Source of the DNA: Advenella sp. S44
Lineage (GTDB): Bacteria; Pseudomonadota; Gammaproteobacteria; Burkholderiales; Burkholderiaceae_B
Reading direction: 5' to 3'
Length of the DNA stretch: 64,000 bases
Assembly: GCF_002810445.1 (NCBI RefSeq)
Contig: NZ_NEXS01000005.1
Location: 1 to 64,000, forward strand
The position numbers and the translations under genes were made by a program. Under the pieces are notes generated by a model, which saw only the letters and a list, made by a program, of their open reading frames with translations, was not told the DNA's origin and made no database searches. Below, in pieces: positions 16,009 to 25,467 of the stretch (position 1 is the stretch's first letter; the number at the start of each line of letters is the position of its first letter).

Positions 16009-18987
16009 ATGTCATTAATCCTGCTTCTAATTCTTCCGTTTCTGGGTAGTATCCTCGTTGGTTTACTACCCGTGCACGCCAGGGCACCGGAAGCATGGAT
16101 GGCAGGCATTATTGCAGTGATCGGTGCGCTGATCACCTTGTCGTTGCTGCCCGATGTGCTGCAAGGCAACACGATTGTCCAGACGCTGGAATGGGTACCA
16201 TCATATAAACTCAATCTGGTGTTTCGCATGGACGGCTACGCATGGCTGTTTTCCCTGCTTATTACCGTAATGGGTGCGCTGGTGGTGCTTTACGCGCGCT
16301 ACTATATGTCGCCACGGGATCCGGTCACCCGCTTTTACGCCTTTTTCCTGGCGTTCATGGGTTCGATGCTTGGCGTTGTCCTCTCGGGCAACATTATCCA
16401 ATTGGTGATCTTCTGGGAATTGACCAGTCTGTCGTCGTTTATGCTTATCGCTTACTGGAATCATCGCCAGGATGCCAAGCGCGGCGCCAGGATGGCCTTG
16501 ACCATCACCGCAGCCGGCGGGTTCTGTCTGCTGGCGGCCATGCTCATGATCGGGCATATTGTAGGCAGTTATGATCTGGGCGCCGTTCTGGATTCCGGCG
16601 ATTTGCTGCGCGATCATCCATGGTACCTGGCCATCCTGATTTTGTTTGCGCTGGGCGCGCTCACCAAAAGCGCGCAGTTTCCGTTCCATTTCTGGCTGCC
16701 CAATGCCATGGCAGCGCCCACGCCGGTATCGGCCTACCTGCATTCGGCAACCATGGTCAAGGCCGGGGTATTTATTCTGGCCCGATTCTGGCCTGTGCTT
16801 GCCGGCACCTCGGCATGGTTCTGGATTATCGGCATGGCGGGACTGTGCTCGTTGTTCCTGGGCGCGTACGCGGCGACGTTCCAGCGGGATATGAAGGCGG
16901 TCCTGGCCTATTCCACCATTAGCCACCTGGGGTTGATTACGTTATTGCTGGGCCTAAATAGCAAGCTGGCACTGATAGCGGCGCTTTTTCACATGATCAA
17001 CCATGCCACTTTCAAGGCGTCGCTGTTCATGGCCACGGGTATCGTCGATCACGAAACCGGCACGCGGGACCTGATATTGCTGTCGGGTTTGCGCAAGGCG
17101 ATGCCAATCACCGCCACGCTTGCCGTGGTTGCCGCAGCGGCCATGGCAGGCGTTCCGCTGCTTAACGGCTTTATTTCAAAAGAAATGTTTTTTGCCGAAA
17201 CCCTGACTCTGCCGGATTACCTTGAAGTGTCCAGCTGGTTGCCGGTATTTGCCGTGCTGGCCAGTGCGTTCAGTGTCGCCTATTCCCTGCGACTGATCCT
17301 CCAGGTCTTCTTTGGGCCCGTCGCAACCGACTTGCCCAGCCAACCGCATGAGCCGCCACGCTGGATGCTGGTGCCCAGTGGCATTCTGGTGTTGCTCTGC
17401 CTGCTGATCGGCATCATGCCGCAAACGGTGATCGGTCCGGTGCTCGATTCAGCAGCCCACTCAATTCTCGGTCCGACCCTGCCGGAATACAGCCTTGCCA
17501 TTTGGCACGGCTTCAACTTGCCACTTACCATGAGTCTGATCGCCATGGGCGGCGGCGTCCTGCTCATGTTTGTCCTGCGACCGCTGCAGCGGCGCTCGCC
17601 AGGCCAGACACCGTTGCTATACCGCATCGATGGGCGTGTTTTTTTTGACGGGCTGATGAACCTGCTCGATACCGTCGCCTATCAGGCAATGACTGTGTTT
17701 TCAACCAAGCGGCTTCAACCGCAGGTGTTGTGGATCGTTGTTATCACGGTTGTGGTCACGATCATGCCTTTACTGCTGTTTGAGGCCTGGCCGCAACTCG
17801 TTATGCGCAACATCGATTTGCCCTTTACCCTGCTGTGGATTATCGGGTCGTGCTGTGCGATTGGCGCGGCGTACCAGGCCAAATACAATCGATTTCGGTC
17901 TCTGGTTCTGCTCGGCGGCGCCGGCCTGTGCTGTAGCCTGACGTATCTGTGGTTGTCAGCCCCCGATTTGGCGCTCACGCAATTGGTTGTCGAAATGGTT
18001 ACCACGGTTCTGCTTTTGCTGGGCTTGCGCTGGTTGCCGCGCAGAATGTCGACCGAACCACCGTCCGACCGTGGCCGGGCGCTGGTCCGGCGCTTCCGTG
18101 ACATGACAATCGCCGTGGTGGCAGGTCTGGGCATGTCGATCCTCACTTATCTGCAACTGTCGCGTCCCAGACCAGAAGGCGTCTCTTCGTTTTATCTTGA
18201 AAAAGCCCTGCCTGAAGGCGGGGGTACGAATGTGGTGAACGTCCTGCTCGTCGACTTCCGTGGGTTTGATACCTATGGCGAGATCACGGTGCTCAGTATT
18301 GTCGCGCTTACCGTATATGCGTTGTTGCGGCGTTTCCGCCCACCTCGCGAAAGCCTGAAAGCCCTGGAAGACAGGCGCTTTCGTCAGCGCGGTGATACTG
18401 CGAGCGTGGATAAAGACGCCGAGCTGCCGCGTGGCACCATGCTGGTGCCGACCGTGATGTCGCGCTTTGTCATGCCGATCTCTACGCTGATTGCCTTGTT
18501 TTTCCTGCTGCGTGGCCACAATCTGCCTGGCGGTGGCTTTGTCGCGGGCCTTATTTTTGCCGCTTCGGTGATCCTCCAATATATGATGGGCGGCATCCGC
18601 TGGGTCGAAGATCGTTCGCGCATCTTTCCCCAATACTGGATTGCCGGCGGACTGCTCATGGCCGGTACCGCAGGGATATCTGCCTGGCTGTTCAAGTTGC
18701 CGTTTTTGTCTGCGCTGGCAGCCGATATTAATTTGGGCCCGCTAGGCCATCTGCATTTATCCAGTGTCATCTTGTTCGACTTAGGCGTGTTTGCAGTTGT
18801 GGTCGGCTCTACCCTGTTTATGCTGGTCGCCTTGAGCCACCAATCCTTGAGGTTCTACAAAAAAGTGACGGCCGAAGCTGCCGAAGACAATACGGGCAAT
18901 GACGACACCGCGAGTGCTCAAGATGATGCCGCTACGGTCAGACCGGCATTGCCACCAGACACGCAGGGAGCCCCATCATGGAACTGA
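16009..18987 (+). CDS. phaAB: Mrp/Pha Na+(K+)/H+ antiporter subunit A with fused subunit B
   Basis: A 992-residue polytopic membrane protein. Residues about 1-600 form the NuoL-like proton channel, with the conserved PFHFWLPNAMAAPTPVSAYLHSATMVKAG and HMINHATFKASLF segments. A middle part near residues 640-760 (LVVEMVTTVLLLLGLRWL) matches the MrpA C-terminal/MbhD-type domain. Residues about 805-950 (VMSRFVMPISTLIALFFLLRGHNLPGGGF) are an MnhB/MrpB domain. The fusion defines the six-gene Mrp type found in proteobacteria. It heads the operon and overlaps subunit C by ten bases. It couples sodium or potassium export to proton entry. Confidence 0.93.
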   Translation: MSLILLLILPFLGSILVGLLPVHARAPEAWMAGIIAVIGALITLSLLPDVLQGNTIVQTLEWVPSYKLNLVFRMDGYAWLFSLLITVMGALVVLYARYYMSPRDPVTRFYAFFLAFMGSMLGVVLSGNIIQLVIFWELTSLSSFMLIAYWNHRQDAKRGARMALTITAAGGFCLLAAMLMIGHIVGSYDLGAVLDSGDLLRDHPWYLAILILFALGALTKSAQFPFHFWLPNAMAAPTPVSAYLHSATMVKAGVFILARFWPVLAGTSAWFWIIGMAGLCSLFLGAYAATFQRDMKAVLAYSTISHLGLITLLLGLNSKLALIAALFHMINHATFKASLFMATGIVDHETGTRDLILLSGLRKAMPITATLAVVAAAAMAGVPLLNGFISKEMFFAETLTLPDYLEVSSWLPVFAVLASAFSVAYSLRLILQVFFGPVATDLPSQPHEPPRWMLVPSGILVLLCLLIGIMPQTVIGPVLDSAAHSILGPTLPEYSLAIWHGFNLPLTMSLIAMGGGVLLMFVLRPLQRRSPGQTPLLYRIDGRVFFDGLMNLLDTVAYQAMTVFSTKRLQPQVLWIVVITVVVTIMPLLLFEAWPQLVMRNIDLPFTLLWIIGSCCAIGAAYQAKYNRFRSLVLLGGAGLCCSLTYLWLSAPDLALTQLVVEMVTTVLLLLGLRWLPRRMSTEPPSDRGRALVRRFRDMTIAVVAGLGMSILTYLQLSRPRPEGVSSFYLEKALPEGGGTNVVNVLLVDFRGFDTYGEITVLSIVALTVYALLRRFRPPRESLKALEDRRFRQRGDTASVDKDAELPRGTMLVPTVMSRFVMPISTLIALFFLLRGHNLPGGGFVAGLIFAASVILQYMMGGIRWVEDRSRIFPQYWIAGGLLMAGTAGISAWLFKLPFLSALAADINLGPLGHLHLSSVILFDLGVFAVVVGSTLFMLVALSHQSLRFYKKVTAEAAEDNTGNDDTASAQDDAATVRPALPPDTQGAPSWN

Positions 18988-19319
18988 TTTTATCGCTTGC
19001 TATCGGCATTATGGTCGGCTCGGGTGTCTGGCTGCTGTTGCGCCCGCGTACCTACCAGGTCATTATCGGATTGACGCTGGTGTCCTATGCAGTCAACCTG
19101 TTTATTTTTGCCACCGGCAAGCTGACGACCGGCGCCCCACCAATCCTGAAAAAAGGGGTAGCGACAACGCTGGCCAATTATGCGGATCCCCTGCCCCAGG
19201 CGCTGGTGCTGACGGCCATTGTGATCAGCTTTGCCACCACGGCCCTGTTTCTTGTTGTCATTCTCGCGCTGCGCGGCCTGTCCAACACTGACCATGTAGA
19301 CGGAACGGAGTCGCAATGA
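18978..19319 (+). CDS. phaC: Mrp/Pha antiporter subunit C (NuoK-like)
   Basis: A 113-residue protein with three membrane spans, homologous to NuoK of complex I. The conserved pattern GLTLVSYAVNLFIFATGKL and PQALVLTAIVISFATTALFLVV are typical of MrpC/MnhC. Its start overlaps the AB gene and its stop overlaps subunit D, consistent with coupled translation of one complex. The symbol follows rhizobial pha nomenclature and is unrelated to polyhydroxyalkanoate synthase. Confidence 0.92.
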   Translation: MELILSLAIGIMVGSGVWLLLRPRTYQVIIGLTLVSYAVNLFIFATGKLTTGAPPILKKGVATTLANYADPLPQALVLTAIVISFATTALFLVVILALRGLSNTDHVDGTESQ

Positions 19320-20956
19320 GCGCTTGGATGAATCACCTGCCCATATTGCCCGTCGTCATTCCGATGATTGTGGGCGCGTTTATGCTGGTACTGCGCGATC
19401 AGCATCGCAACGCGAGCATTATCCTTGGCGTGGCCTCTGTGCTTGCCCAGTTCGGCGTGGCCGTGGCTATGTTCGGTATGACAACCGGGCGTATCCCGAA
19501 TGATTACGATAACCATATTATGGTTTATCTGCTGGGCAACTGGCAGGCGCCGTTTGCCATCGTGCTCGTTGCCGATCAGCTTAGTACCATCATGCTGATG
19601 CTCACCGCTGTGCTGGGATTGTGTTCGCTGCTCTATTCAACCGCCTTGTGGGATCGGGCCGGCGTATTTTTCCATCCCTTGTTCCAGTTCATCCTGATGG
19701 GCCTGAACGGTGCATTCCTGACTGGTGACCTGTTCAATCTGTTTGTGTTTTTTGAAATATTCCTGGCTGCTTCCTACGGCCTGGCCCTGCATGGCTCGGG
19801 CATGGCCCGCGTAGCTGCCGGCCTGCATTATGTGACCGTTAATTTGATTGCCTCGTTCCTGCTGCTTATTGCCATTTCTGTGCTTTATGGCATTACGGGG
19901 ACGCTCAATATGGCCGACCTGGGCCTGCGTGCAGCCACGCTCAGTGGCGACGACCGCCGTCTGTTCGAGGCCGCCTGCGCCATTCTTGGCATCGCATTTC
20001 TTATCAAGGCAGGCGCATGGCCGTTAAACTTCTGGCTGACCAGCGCCTATTCGGCTGCCGTGGCGCCCGTTGCCGCATTGTTCGCCATCATGAGCAAGGT
20101 GGGCATCTATGCCCTGTTGCGTATCGGATCGCTGCTATTGCCCACAGGCGCGCCCGCAGCTTTCAGTGGCGACTGGATGTATGTCATCGGCCTGGCAACG
20201 CTGCTGTTTGGCACATTGGGCATTCTTTCGGAGAAAAACAGCGGCCGGCTGGTGGGCTATTGCATCATTATGTCATCCGGTACGCTGCTGTCGGCACTCG
20301 GCATGCCCAGTGTCATTCTGACCGGCCCATCCCTGTTTTATATGCTCAGTTCCGTGCTGGTCACCAGTACTTTCTTCTATCTGATTGAACTGATTAAGCG
20401 TACCGAGTCTTTTGGCGGCAACGTGCTGGCAGTCAGTCTTGAAGCGTTCAGCGCCGAAGACGAAGACCGATCCGACTATTCCGGAACCGTTGTAGGCAAA
20501 CCAATACCGTTTGCCCTGGCATTTCTTGGACTCGCATTTTTCATCTGTGCGCTGGTAATCGCCGGTATGCCTCCGTTTTCCGGCTTTATTGCCAAGTTTG
20601 CACTGCTGTCCAAGGCGCTGGATCTGTCACAGACCGACGCGGCCACGACCGGCAGCGTATGGTTGCTGGTGATTGCCATGCTGATTTCGGGAATGGCAAC
20701 GGTGATCGCCTTGGGACGAGCCGGCATCCGGATGTTCTGGAGCAGCGAAAAACTGGAACCGCCCGTGCTCAGTCGCCGGGAAGCCTTTCCCATTACCCTG
20801 CTGTTGATGTTGTGTATTGCGCTGACCGTTTTTGCCGGGCCCGTCATGGATCAGTTATCGCTGACCGCCCAGCAACTTGATGATCCCGGGGCCTATATGA
20901 AAGCCGTGCTCAACAGCCGGCCTGCAGCCATGTCTCTACATGGAGGTGTGCAATGA
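19316..20956 (+). CDS. phaD: Mrp/Pha antiporter subunit D (NuoM/NuoN-like)
   Basis: A 546-residue polytopic antiporter-like subunit. The Proton_antipo_M domain is clear: LFNLFVFFEIFLAASYGLALHG, the LIKAGAWPLNFWLTSAYSAAVAPVAALFAIMSKVG stretch with the essential Lys, and MPPFSGFIAKFALL. It forms one of the two proton channels of the Mrp complex. It overlaps its neighbours by four bases on each side. Confidence 0.93.
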   Translation: MSAWMNHLPILPVVIPMIVGAFMLVLRDQHRNASIILGVASVLAQFGVAVAMFGMTTGRIPNDYDNHIMVYLLGNWQAPFAIVLVADQLSTIMLMLTAVLGLCSLLYSTALWDRAGVFFHPLFQFILMGLNGAFLTGDLFNLFVFFEIFLAASYGLALHGSGMARVAAGLHYVTVNLIASFLLLIAISVLYGITGTLNMADLGLRAATLSGDDRRLFEAACAILGIAFLIKAGAWPLNFWLTSAYSAAVAPVAALFAIMSKVGIYALLRIGSLLLPTGAPAAFSGDWMYVIGLATLLFGTLGILSEKNSGRLVGYCIIMSSGTLLSALGMPSVILTGPSLFYMLSSVLVTSTFFYLIELIKRTESFGGNVLAVSLEAFSAEDEDRSDYSGTVVGKPIPFALAFLGLAFFICALVIAGMPPFSGFIAKFALLSKALDLSQTDAATTGSVWLLVIAMLISGMATVIALGRAGIRMFWSSEKLEPPVLSRREAFPITLLLMLCIALTVFAGPVMDQLSLTAQQLDDPGAYMKAVLNSRPAAMSLHGGVQ

Positions 20957-21444
20957 AGTCATGGTTCTCATGGGTGCCCATGACCCTGTTTCTCGCCGTC
21001 ATCTGGATATTGCTGGCCGGCACCCCGGTCGGGCTGGGTTCAGTGGCTTTCGGTGTTGCGGCTTCGCTGATCATCGTACTCATGTCCCGTCGCCTGCGGC
21101 CGTTTCTGGCCAGGCCGCGACGCCTGTGGGTCATCCTTAAACTGACGGGTATTGTGCTTTTCGATACCTTTCGCTCCAATATGACTGCCATCAAACTGGT
21201 TATGCGCTATCCCAAGATTCGGATTACGCCCGGGTTTGTTAACGTCCCGCTAACACTGCGGGATCCGCACGGTCTTGCGATTCTGGCGGCGATCATCAAT
21301 TATGCGCCCGGCACACTTTGGGCGGGGTTTCCGGAATCTGGCCAATACGTCCAGTTGCATATTCTGGATCTGCCGCAGGAGGCTGACTGGGCAGCATTTA
21401 TCATTGAACGTTATGAAAAGCCATTGAAGGAGATCTTCGAATAA
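20953..21444 (+). CDS. phaE: Mrp/Pha antiporter subunit E
   Basis: A 163-residue protein with two to three N-terminal membrane spans and a cytosolic domain. FDTFRSNMTAIKLVM and the segment HGLAILAAIINYAPGTLWAG are MrpE hallmarks. It is needed for assembly or stability of the complex in studied systems. Its stop and the next start share one base (21444). Confidence 0.92.
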   Translation: MKSWFSWVPMTLFLAVIWILLAGTPVGLGSVAFGVAASLIIVLMSRRLRPFLARPRRLWVILKLTGIVLFDTFRSNMTAIKLVMRYPKIRITPGFVNVPLTLRDPHGLAILAAIINYAPGTLWAGFPESGQYVQLHILDLPQEADWAAFIIERYEKPLKEIFE

Positions 21445-21725
21445 TGGAAACGCTTCTGATCTGGTCCTGCTATTTCACCCTGTTCTGTTTCGCACTGGCA
21501 GGCGTGATTCTGAGTCACCCTCTTTTTGTCGGCCCCACGCCTCAGGATCGTGTTCTGGGCATCGACACCCTGTATCTGATCGGCATGATGATTGCGCTCA
21601 CGCTAGGTATGCTGTATCGCACATCCTGGTATTTTGACATCGGTTTGCTGGTCAGTCTGTTCGGCTTTCTGAGTACCGCGGCAATGGCGCGCTTTCTATT
21701 ACGCGGCGAGGTCATCGAACCATGA
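21444..21725 (+). CDS. phaF: Mrp/Pha antiporter subunit F
   Basis: A 93-residue protein with three predicted membrane spans. The conserved DRVLGIDTLYLIGMMIALTLG is the MnhF/MrpF signature, with the acidic residue in the second span. It overlaps subunit G by four bases. Confidence 0.92.
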   Translation: METLLIWSCYFTLFCFALAGVILSHPLFVGPTPQDRVLGIDTLYLIGMMIALTLGMLYRTSWYFDIGLLVSLFGFLSTAAMARFLLRGEVIEP

Positions 21726-22306
21726 TGGAAACATTATCTCCATTTATCGTGATTCCCGCGGCTATCCTGATGGTTCTGAGCGGTTTGCTGGTGCTGACGG
21801 CCAGCATTGGCATGGTGCGGGTTAACAGCTTCCTGCCCCGTACTCATATACAGGCGGTCATCTACTCTACTGCACTCTGGTGCCTGCTACTGGCATCCCT
21901 GCTTCTGACGTTCAGCCTGAAGGATCGGACTTTTCTGCATGAAATTTTGATCGGCGTTTTTGTTTTCATCACCTCGCCCATCAGTACCATCTTGCTGGTG
22001 CGTTCCTTTGTATTGCGTGAGGAGCGGGCCGGGGTATCCGATAGCAAGGCCACAACGGCACGCATGCCGGGCGCTGATGCCCGTGAACAGCAAGAGGAAC
22101 AGGCGGCTGCCGAAGACGTGGCCTCCATAGAGGCGGCGCTTGACGATTCGGATCAGGGACAAGACGAGGGCCGAGATCAGAATCCGTCTCGGGAGTCGGG
22201 ACAGAACGCAGGTCAGGACACGGATCAAAACGCGGAACAAAACCACGGCCATAATCAGAACAAAGATCAGAGCCAGGATAAAGGCCAGGATCAGAGTAAA
22301 AATTAA
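21722..22306 (+). CDS. phaG: Mrp/Pha antiporter subunit G with long Gln/Asp/Asn-rich tail
   Basis: A 194-residue protein. Residues 1-105 are a normal MrpG: three membrane spans, the GMVRVNSFLPRTHI segment, and FITSPISTILLVRSF. Residues 106-194 form a hydrophilic extension, and the last 55 are built almost only from Gln, Asp, Asn, Glu, Gly, Ser and Lys (DQGQDEGRDQN, QDTDQNAEQN, KDQSQDKGQDQSKN). Typical MrpG is about 100-130 residues. The tail is encoded by repeated CAG/GAT/AAC-rich units, suggesting growth by slippage. It is the last gene of the operon. Confidence 0.9.
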   Translation: MMETLSPFIVIPAAILMVLSGLLVLTASIGMVRVNSFLPRTHIQAVIYSTALWCLLLASLLLTFSLKDRTFLHEILIGVFVFITSPISTILLVRSFVLREERAGVSDSKATTARMPGADAREQQEEQAAAEDVASIEAALDDSDQGQDEGRDQNPSRESGQNAGQDTDQNAEQNHGHNQNKDQSQDKGQDQSKN

Positions 22307-22473
22307 AACCAAGGAAAAAATGGGGCCAGCGCTTAGCGCCTGATACGAAGAATAGATAATGTTCTGCGCGGCTTCCGCAGACGCCAACTATGTTTACTTT
22401 TGTATCGACTGTGGTCGGCTCCTGCAGCGAGATTGTTCTCGCTTACAACATGCCGCCGCAGCGATGATGTTTT

Positions 22474-22491
22474 AGCGGCGACTTGTCGCCG
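22474..22491. repeat. Inverted repeat between phaG and nitroreductase
   Basis: GCGGCGAC-TT-GTCGCCGC is a perfect eight-base inverted repeat between two convergent operons. A second smaller one (GCGAGA-TTGT-TCTCGC) lies about 40 bases to the left. Neither has a T-run, so a terminator role is only suggested by position. Confidence 0.5.
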
Positions 22492-22548
22492 CAGCAGAGA
22501 TGTTTAGCCGTTAAAGCCGCCACTGTGATCGGAAGGCTGCGCCTGATT

Positions 22549-23130
22549 TCAGACGTCTTGTGGTTCAGTCCACTCTTGCACGAACTGCGTATAGTCTGGT
22601 CGTTTTTTCTGTGGAATCGCCATTTTGGGCGTACCGATTGCAATAAAACCCATGAACCGATAATCAAGGGAGTCAAAGCCCAGGCCAGACTGAAATTCGT
22701 CAATATAGGTGGCGATGCCGGTACTCCAGAACGCACCGTAGCCGAGCATGTAAGCCGCATTCAGGATATTGGTGACGCCGGCGCCAGTGGCTAGGACCCG
22801 CTCAGTCTCACTGATGGCCGTATTGCCGTAATCAATATGGCAAGCTACGGCAATAATCATGGGCACTTCGCTTAGCCAGGCGCGGGTCGCCGCTTCTTTT
22901 TCGGGCTTAAATGGCGTATCGCTCTTTTGCCGCAGCGCGATTGAGAAATCAGCGAACTTCTTAATGGCCTCGCCGCGGATTATCTTGAAGCGCCAAGGCT
23001 GAAGGGCGCCGTGATCAGGGGCAGCCATGGCCGCCTGCAGAATCCGGGCCAGATCTTCGTCGCTCGGGGCAGGTGAAGTTACCAGCTTCATGGAAGTGCG
23101 GGACAACAAAAAATCAATGGGTTCAGTCAT
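22549..23130 (-). CDS. Nitroreductase-family FMN oxidoreductase (YdjA-like)
   Basis: A small nitroreductase-fold enzyme of about 193 residues, expected to bind FMN and use NAD(P)H. The YdjA-type signature AAMAAPDHGALQPWRFKIIRG is present, followed by AWLSEVPMIIAVACHI and the GAGVTNILNAAYMLGYGAFWSTG segment. The ATG at 23130 is preferred; a TTG two codons upstream with AGG four bases before it is possible. It follows pdxJ after about 100 bases on the same strand. The physiological substrate is unknown. Confidence 0.87.
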   Translation of the reverse strand: MTEPIDFLLSRTSMKLVTSPAPSDEDLARILQAAMAAPDHGALQPWRFKIIRGEAIKKFADFSIALRQKSDTPFKPEKEAATRAWLSEVPMIIAVACHIDYGNTAISETERVLATGAGVTNILNAAYMLGYGAFWSTGIATYIDEFQSGLGFDSLDYRFMGFIAIGTPKMAIPQKKRPDYTQFVQEWTEPQDV

Positions 23131-23232
23131 GGACAAGTTACCTAAGTTGCAATACAGCTATGATAGCGCAGCGACCCATAAAATGGGCCCATGACCCTGA
23201 TTCCAAAGGAGGTTTCGCGCTCAACCGCTGTC

Positions 23233-23946
23233 TCAATTGCGCAGTAGCGCTTTCATGTCGCGCACTGCCTTTTCCCAGCCGTCAAATATCGCCTGGGCGA
23301 CAATAGCATGTCCGATATTCAGTTCGGATATCCCGCCAAGCGCCACAATGGCCTGAACGTTCTGATAGTGCAGGCCATGGCCGGCATTGACTTTCAGACC
23401 CTGGCGCAACCCTTCGGCGATCGCGACCCGAATGCGATCGAGTTCAACCATCTGCTGCTCGTCCCTGGCTTCGGCATACGACCCGGTATGCAATTCGACG
23501 ACCCTCGCTCCTGCTTGCACGGCAGCACGAATCTGTTCGGCGTCCGGATCAATAAACAGCGAAACCCGGGCATTGACGGCATCCAGCTTGCGAATAGCCT
23601 GGGTCACCGATTCGAAATGGGTGCGTACATCCAGTCCTCCCTCGGTGGTCAACTCCTGGCGCTTCTCTGGTACCAGACAGACGTCATGCGGACGCACCTG
23701 ACAGGCGATATCCAGCATCTCGTCGGTGACAGCGCATTCCAGGTTCATGCGTGTCTTGATCAAGGGTCTGAGCACCTGCACGTCGCTGTCCTGGATATGT
23801 CGGCGATCTTCGCGCAAATGCAGGGTAATTGCATCGGCGCCCGCCTGCTCGGCCAGAAGCGCTGCGCGAATCGGATCTGGATAACCGCAGCCGCGCTGCT
23901 GACGCAGCGTGGCGACATGATCAATATTTACACCCAAATCAATCAT
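23233..23946 (-). CDS. pdxJ: Pyridoxine 5'-phosphate synthase
   Basis: A 238-residue TIM-barrel enzyme that condenses 1-deoxyxylulose 5-phosphate with 3-amino-2-oxopropyl phosphate, the last ring-forming step of the DXP-dependent vitamin B6 route. The family start [19 protein letters not shown] fixes the start at 23946. A longer frame upstream would run into the outer-membrane-factor gene and is rejected. [25 protein letters not shown] and [14 protein letters not shown] are conserved. It begins 13 bases after the RND outer-membrane factor stop, so it is probably read from the efflux operon. The usual neighbours recO and acpS are not here. Confidence 0.95.
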   Translation of the reverse strand: MIDLGVNIDHVATLRQQRGCGYPDPIRAALLAEQAGADAITLHLREDRRHIQDSDVQVLRPLIKTRMNLECAVTDEMLDIACQVRPHDVCLVPEKRQELTTEGGLDVRTHFESVTQAIRKLDAVNARVSLFIDPDAEQIRAAVQAGARVVELHTGSYAEARDEQQMVELDRIRVAIAEGLRQGLKVNAGHGLHYQNVQAIVALGGISELNIGHAIVAQAIFDGWEKAVRDMKALLRN

Positions 23947-23959
23947 GAAATATCCCGAA

Positions 23960-25465
23960 CTATGGCTGTGTTGATGGCGAAGTGCTGTCGCCTGCGGAAA
24001 CCGGAGTCGAATCCGCCACTGGCGCGTCCGGATTCGGACGCATGACCGTGTCGCGATTCCAGCCGCCGCCCAGGGCTTTGTACAACTCGACTTTATTGAG
24101 CAAGGACTCAAGTCCGACTTGTACGAAACTTTGTTGCACGCTAAACAAATTGACTTGTGCAGTCTGGACCTGCAGGAAACTGTCTATCCCATTTCTGTAG
24201 CGCAAGTTTGACAGATTGAGCGACTCGTATGCCGATTTTTGCTGATCCCTGAGCGCTTGCAATTGAGCGCTGTAGGTTGCTTCGCCGGCAAGCGAGTCGG
24301 CCACTTCTTTAAATGCAGTCTGAATGGTTTTTTCATACTGCGCGACTGCGATGTCGTTGCGCACTTCGCTCAGTTCAAGATTATTGCGCAAGCGTCCTGC
24401 CGTAAAGATCGGCATGTTGATGACAGGATTGAACGACCAGGAACCCTGACCGCCGGAAAATAGCGTACTGAGCCCAAGGCTGGCAGAACCGATCAGGCCG
24501 GTGAGCGAGATGCTAGGGAAAAAAGCAGCCCGAGCTGCGCCGATATTGGCATTGGCGGCCAGCAGCTCATGTTCTGCCGCAATCACGTCGGGACGGCGCA
24601 CCAGCAGATCGGAAGGCAACCCCGCCGGGATTTTCTGCATTAAGACATCGCCCGCAAACGGGTTGGGTGCTGGCAGATCGGCCGGTATCGGCGCGCCGAT
24701 AATGAGCTGTAACGCGTTGGTGGCCAGTCGTTCACTGCGGTCCAGTTCAGCCGAGGTCGCCCTGGCCGAATCCAGCAATGTTTTTGCCTGATTCACATCC
24801 AGTGCCGACGCGACGCCGCCCTTAAAACGCGCCTGAACCAGGTCATAGGTAGACTGGCGCGACTTCAGTGTTTTGGCTACCAGGTCCCGTTGCTGCTGCG
24901 CCGCCCGCAGGTTGTAATACGCCGTGGCCAATTGCCCGATCAGATTGATCTGCGCCGTTTTGCGCCCTTCTACCGTAGCAAGGTAGGACTGGAATGCCGC
25001 TTCGGACAGATTGCGCTGTTTACCGAAGAAATCCAGTTCGAAGTCGGTAATGCCAATGCCTGCGGTAAAGCTGCGTGTCACAGAAGGACTGTCGGGACCG
25101 GTCATGCGCATATTGGGAGGCATGCGCTGGGCAGTTTCCTGCGCCGTGGCACCAATTTGCGGAAACTGATCGCTGCGTGTAATCCCATATTGGGCGCGTG
25201 CCTCGTCAACCCGCTTAACTGCAATCCGCATATCACGGTTATTTTCCAGGGCCAGACCGATCAGCGCCTTCAGGCGTGGTTCACGGAAAAACTGCTCCCA
25301 GCCTAAATCGGCAGCCGAGGCCTGGCTTGCGTTGTTCTGGTCCGGATAGGAAGACGGAATCGGTGCATCCGGCCGTGTATAGTCTGGCGACAGCGAGCAG
25401 CCGGCCAGTACAACGGCGATGAAAACTGCGGACAAACGGGGCAATGTACGTTGTGACCCTTGCAT
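23960..25465 (-). CDS. RND efflux outer-membrane factor, OprM-like lipoprotein
   Basis: A 501-residue TolC-type channel protein with lipobox LAGC followed by [14 protein letters not shown]. It contains [28 protein letters not shown] and the C-terminal [16 protein letters not shown] segment of both OEP repeats. The last 30 residues are Pro/Ser/Thr-rich. It starts two bases after the pump gene stop. By motif it is closer to OprM/AdeK-type proteins than the first outer-membrane factor in the window, but both belong to the same family. Confidence 0.93.
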   Translation of the reverse strand: MQGSQRTLPRLSAVFIAVVLAGCSLSPDYTRPDAPIPSSYPDQNNASQASAADLGWEQFFREPRLKALIGLALENNRDMRIAVKRVDEARAQYGITRSDQFPQIGATAQETAQRMPPNMRMTGPDSPSVTRSFTAGIGITDFELDFFGKQRNLSEAAFQSYLATVEGRKTAQINLIGQLATAYYNLRAAQQQRDLVAKTLKSRQSTYDLVQARFKGGVASALDVNQAKTLLDSARATSAELDRSERLATNALQLIIGAPIPADLPAPNPFAGDVLMQKIPAGLPSDLLVRRPDVIAAEHELLAANANIGAARAAFFPSISLTGLIGSASLGLSTLFSGGQGSWSFNPVINMPIFTAGRLRNNLELSEVRNDIAVAQYEKTIQTAFKEVADSLAGEATYSAQLQALRDQQKSAYESLNLSNLRYRNGIDSFLQVQTAQVNLFSVQQSFVQVGLESLLNKVELYKALGGGWNRDTVMRPNPDAPVADSTPVSAGDSTSPSTQP

Positions 25466-25467
25466 GA

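Noticed and set aside
21887-22387. Hydrophobic minus-strand frame opposite phaG
   Set aside because: The hydrophobic pattern is produced by antisense reading of the Gln/Asp tail codons; no start signals.
23947-24111. Upstream extension of pdxJ
   Set aside because: It runs into the outer-membrane-factor gene and precedes the invariant family start [12 protein letters not shown].
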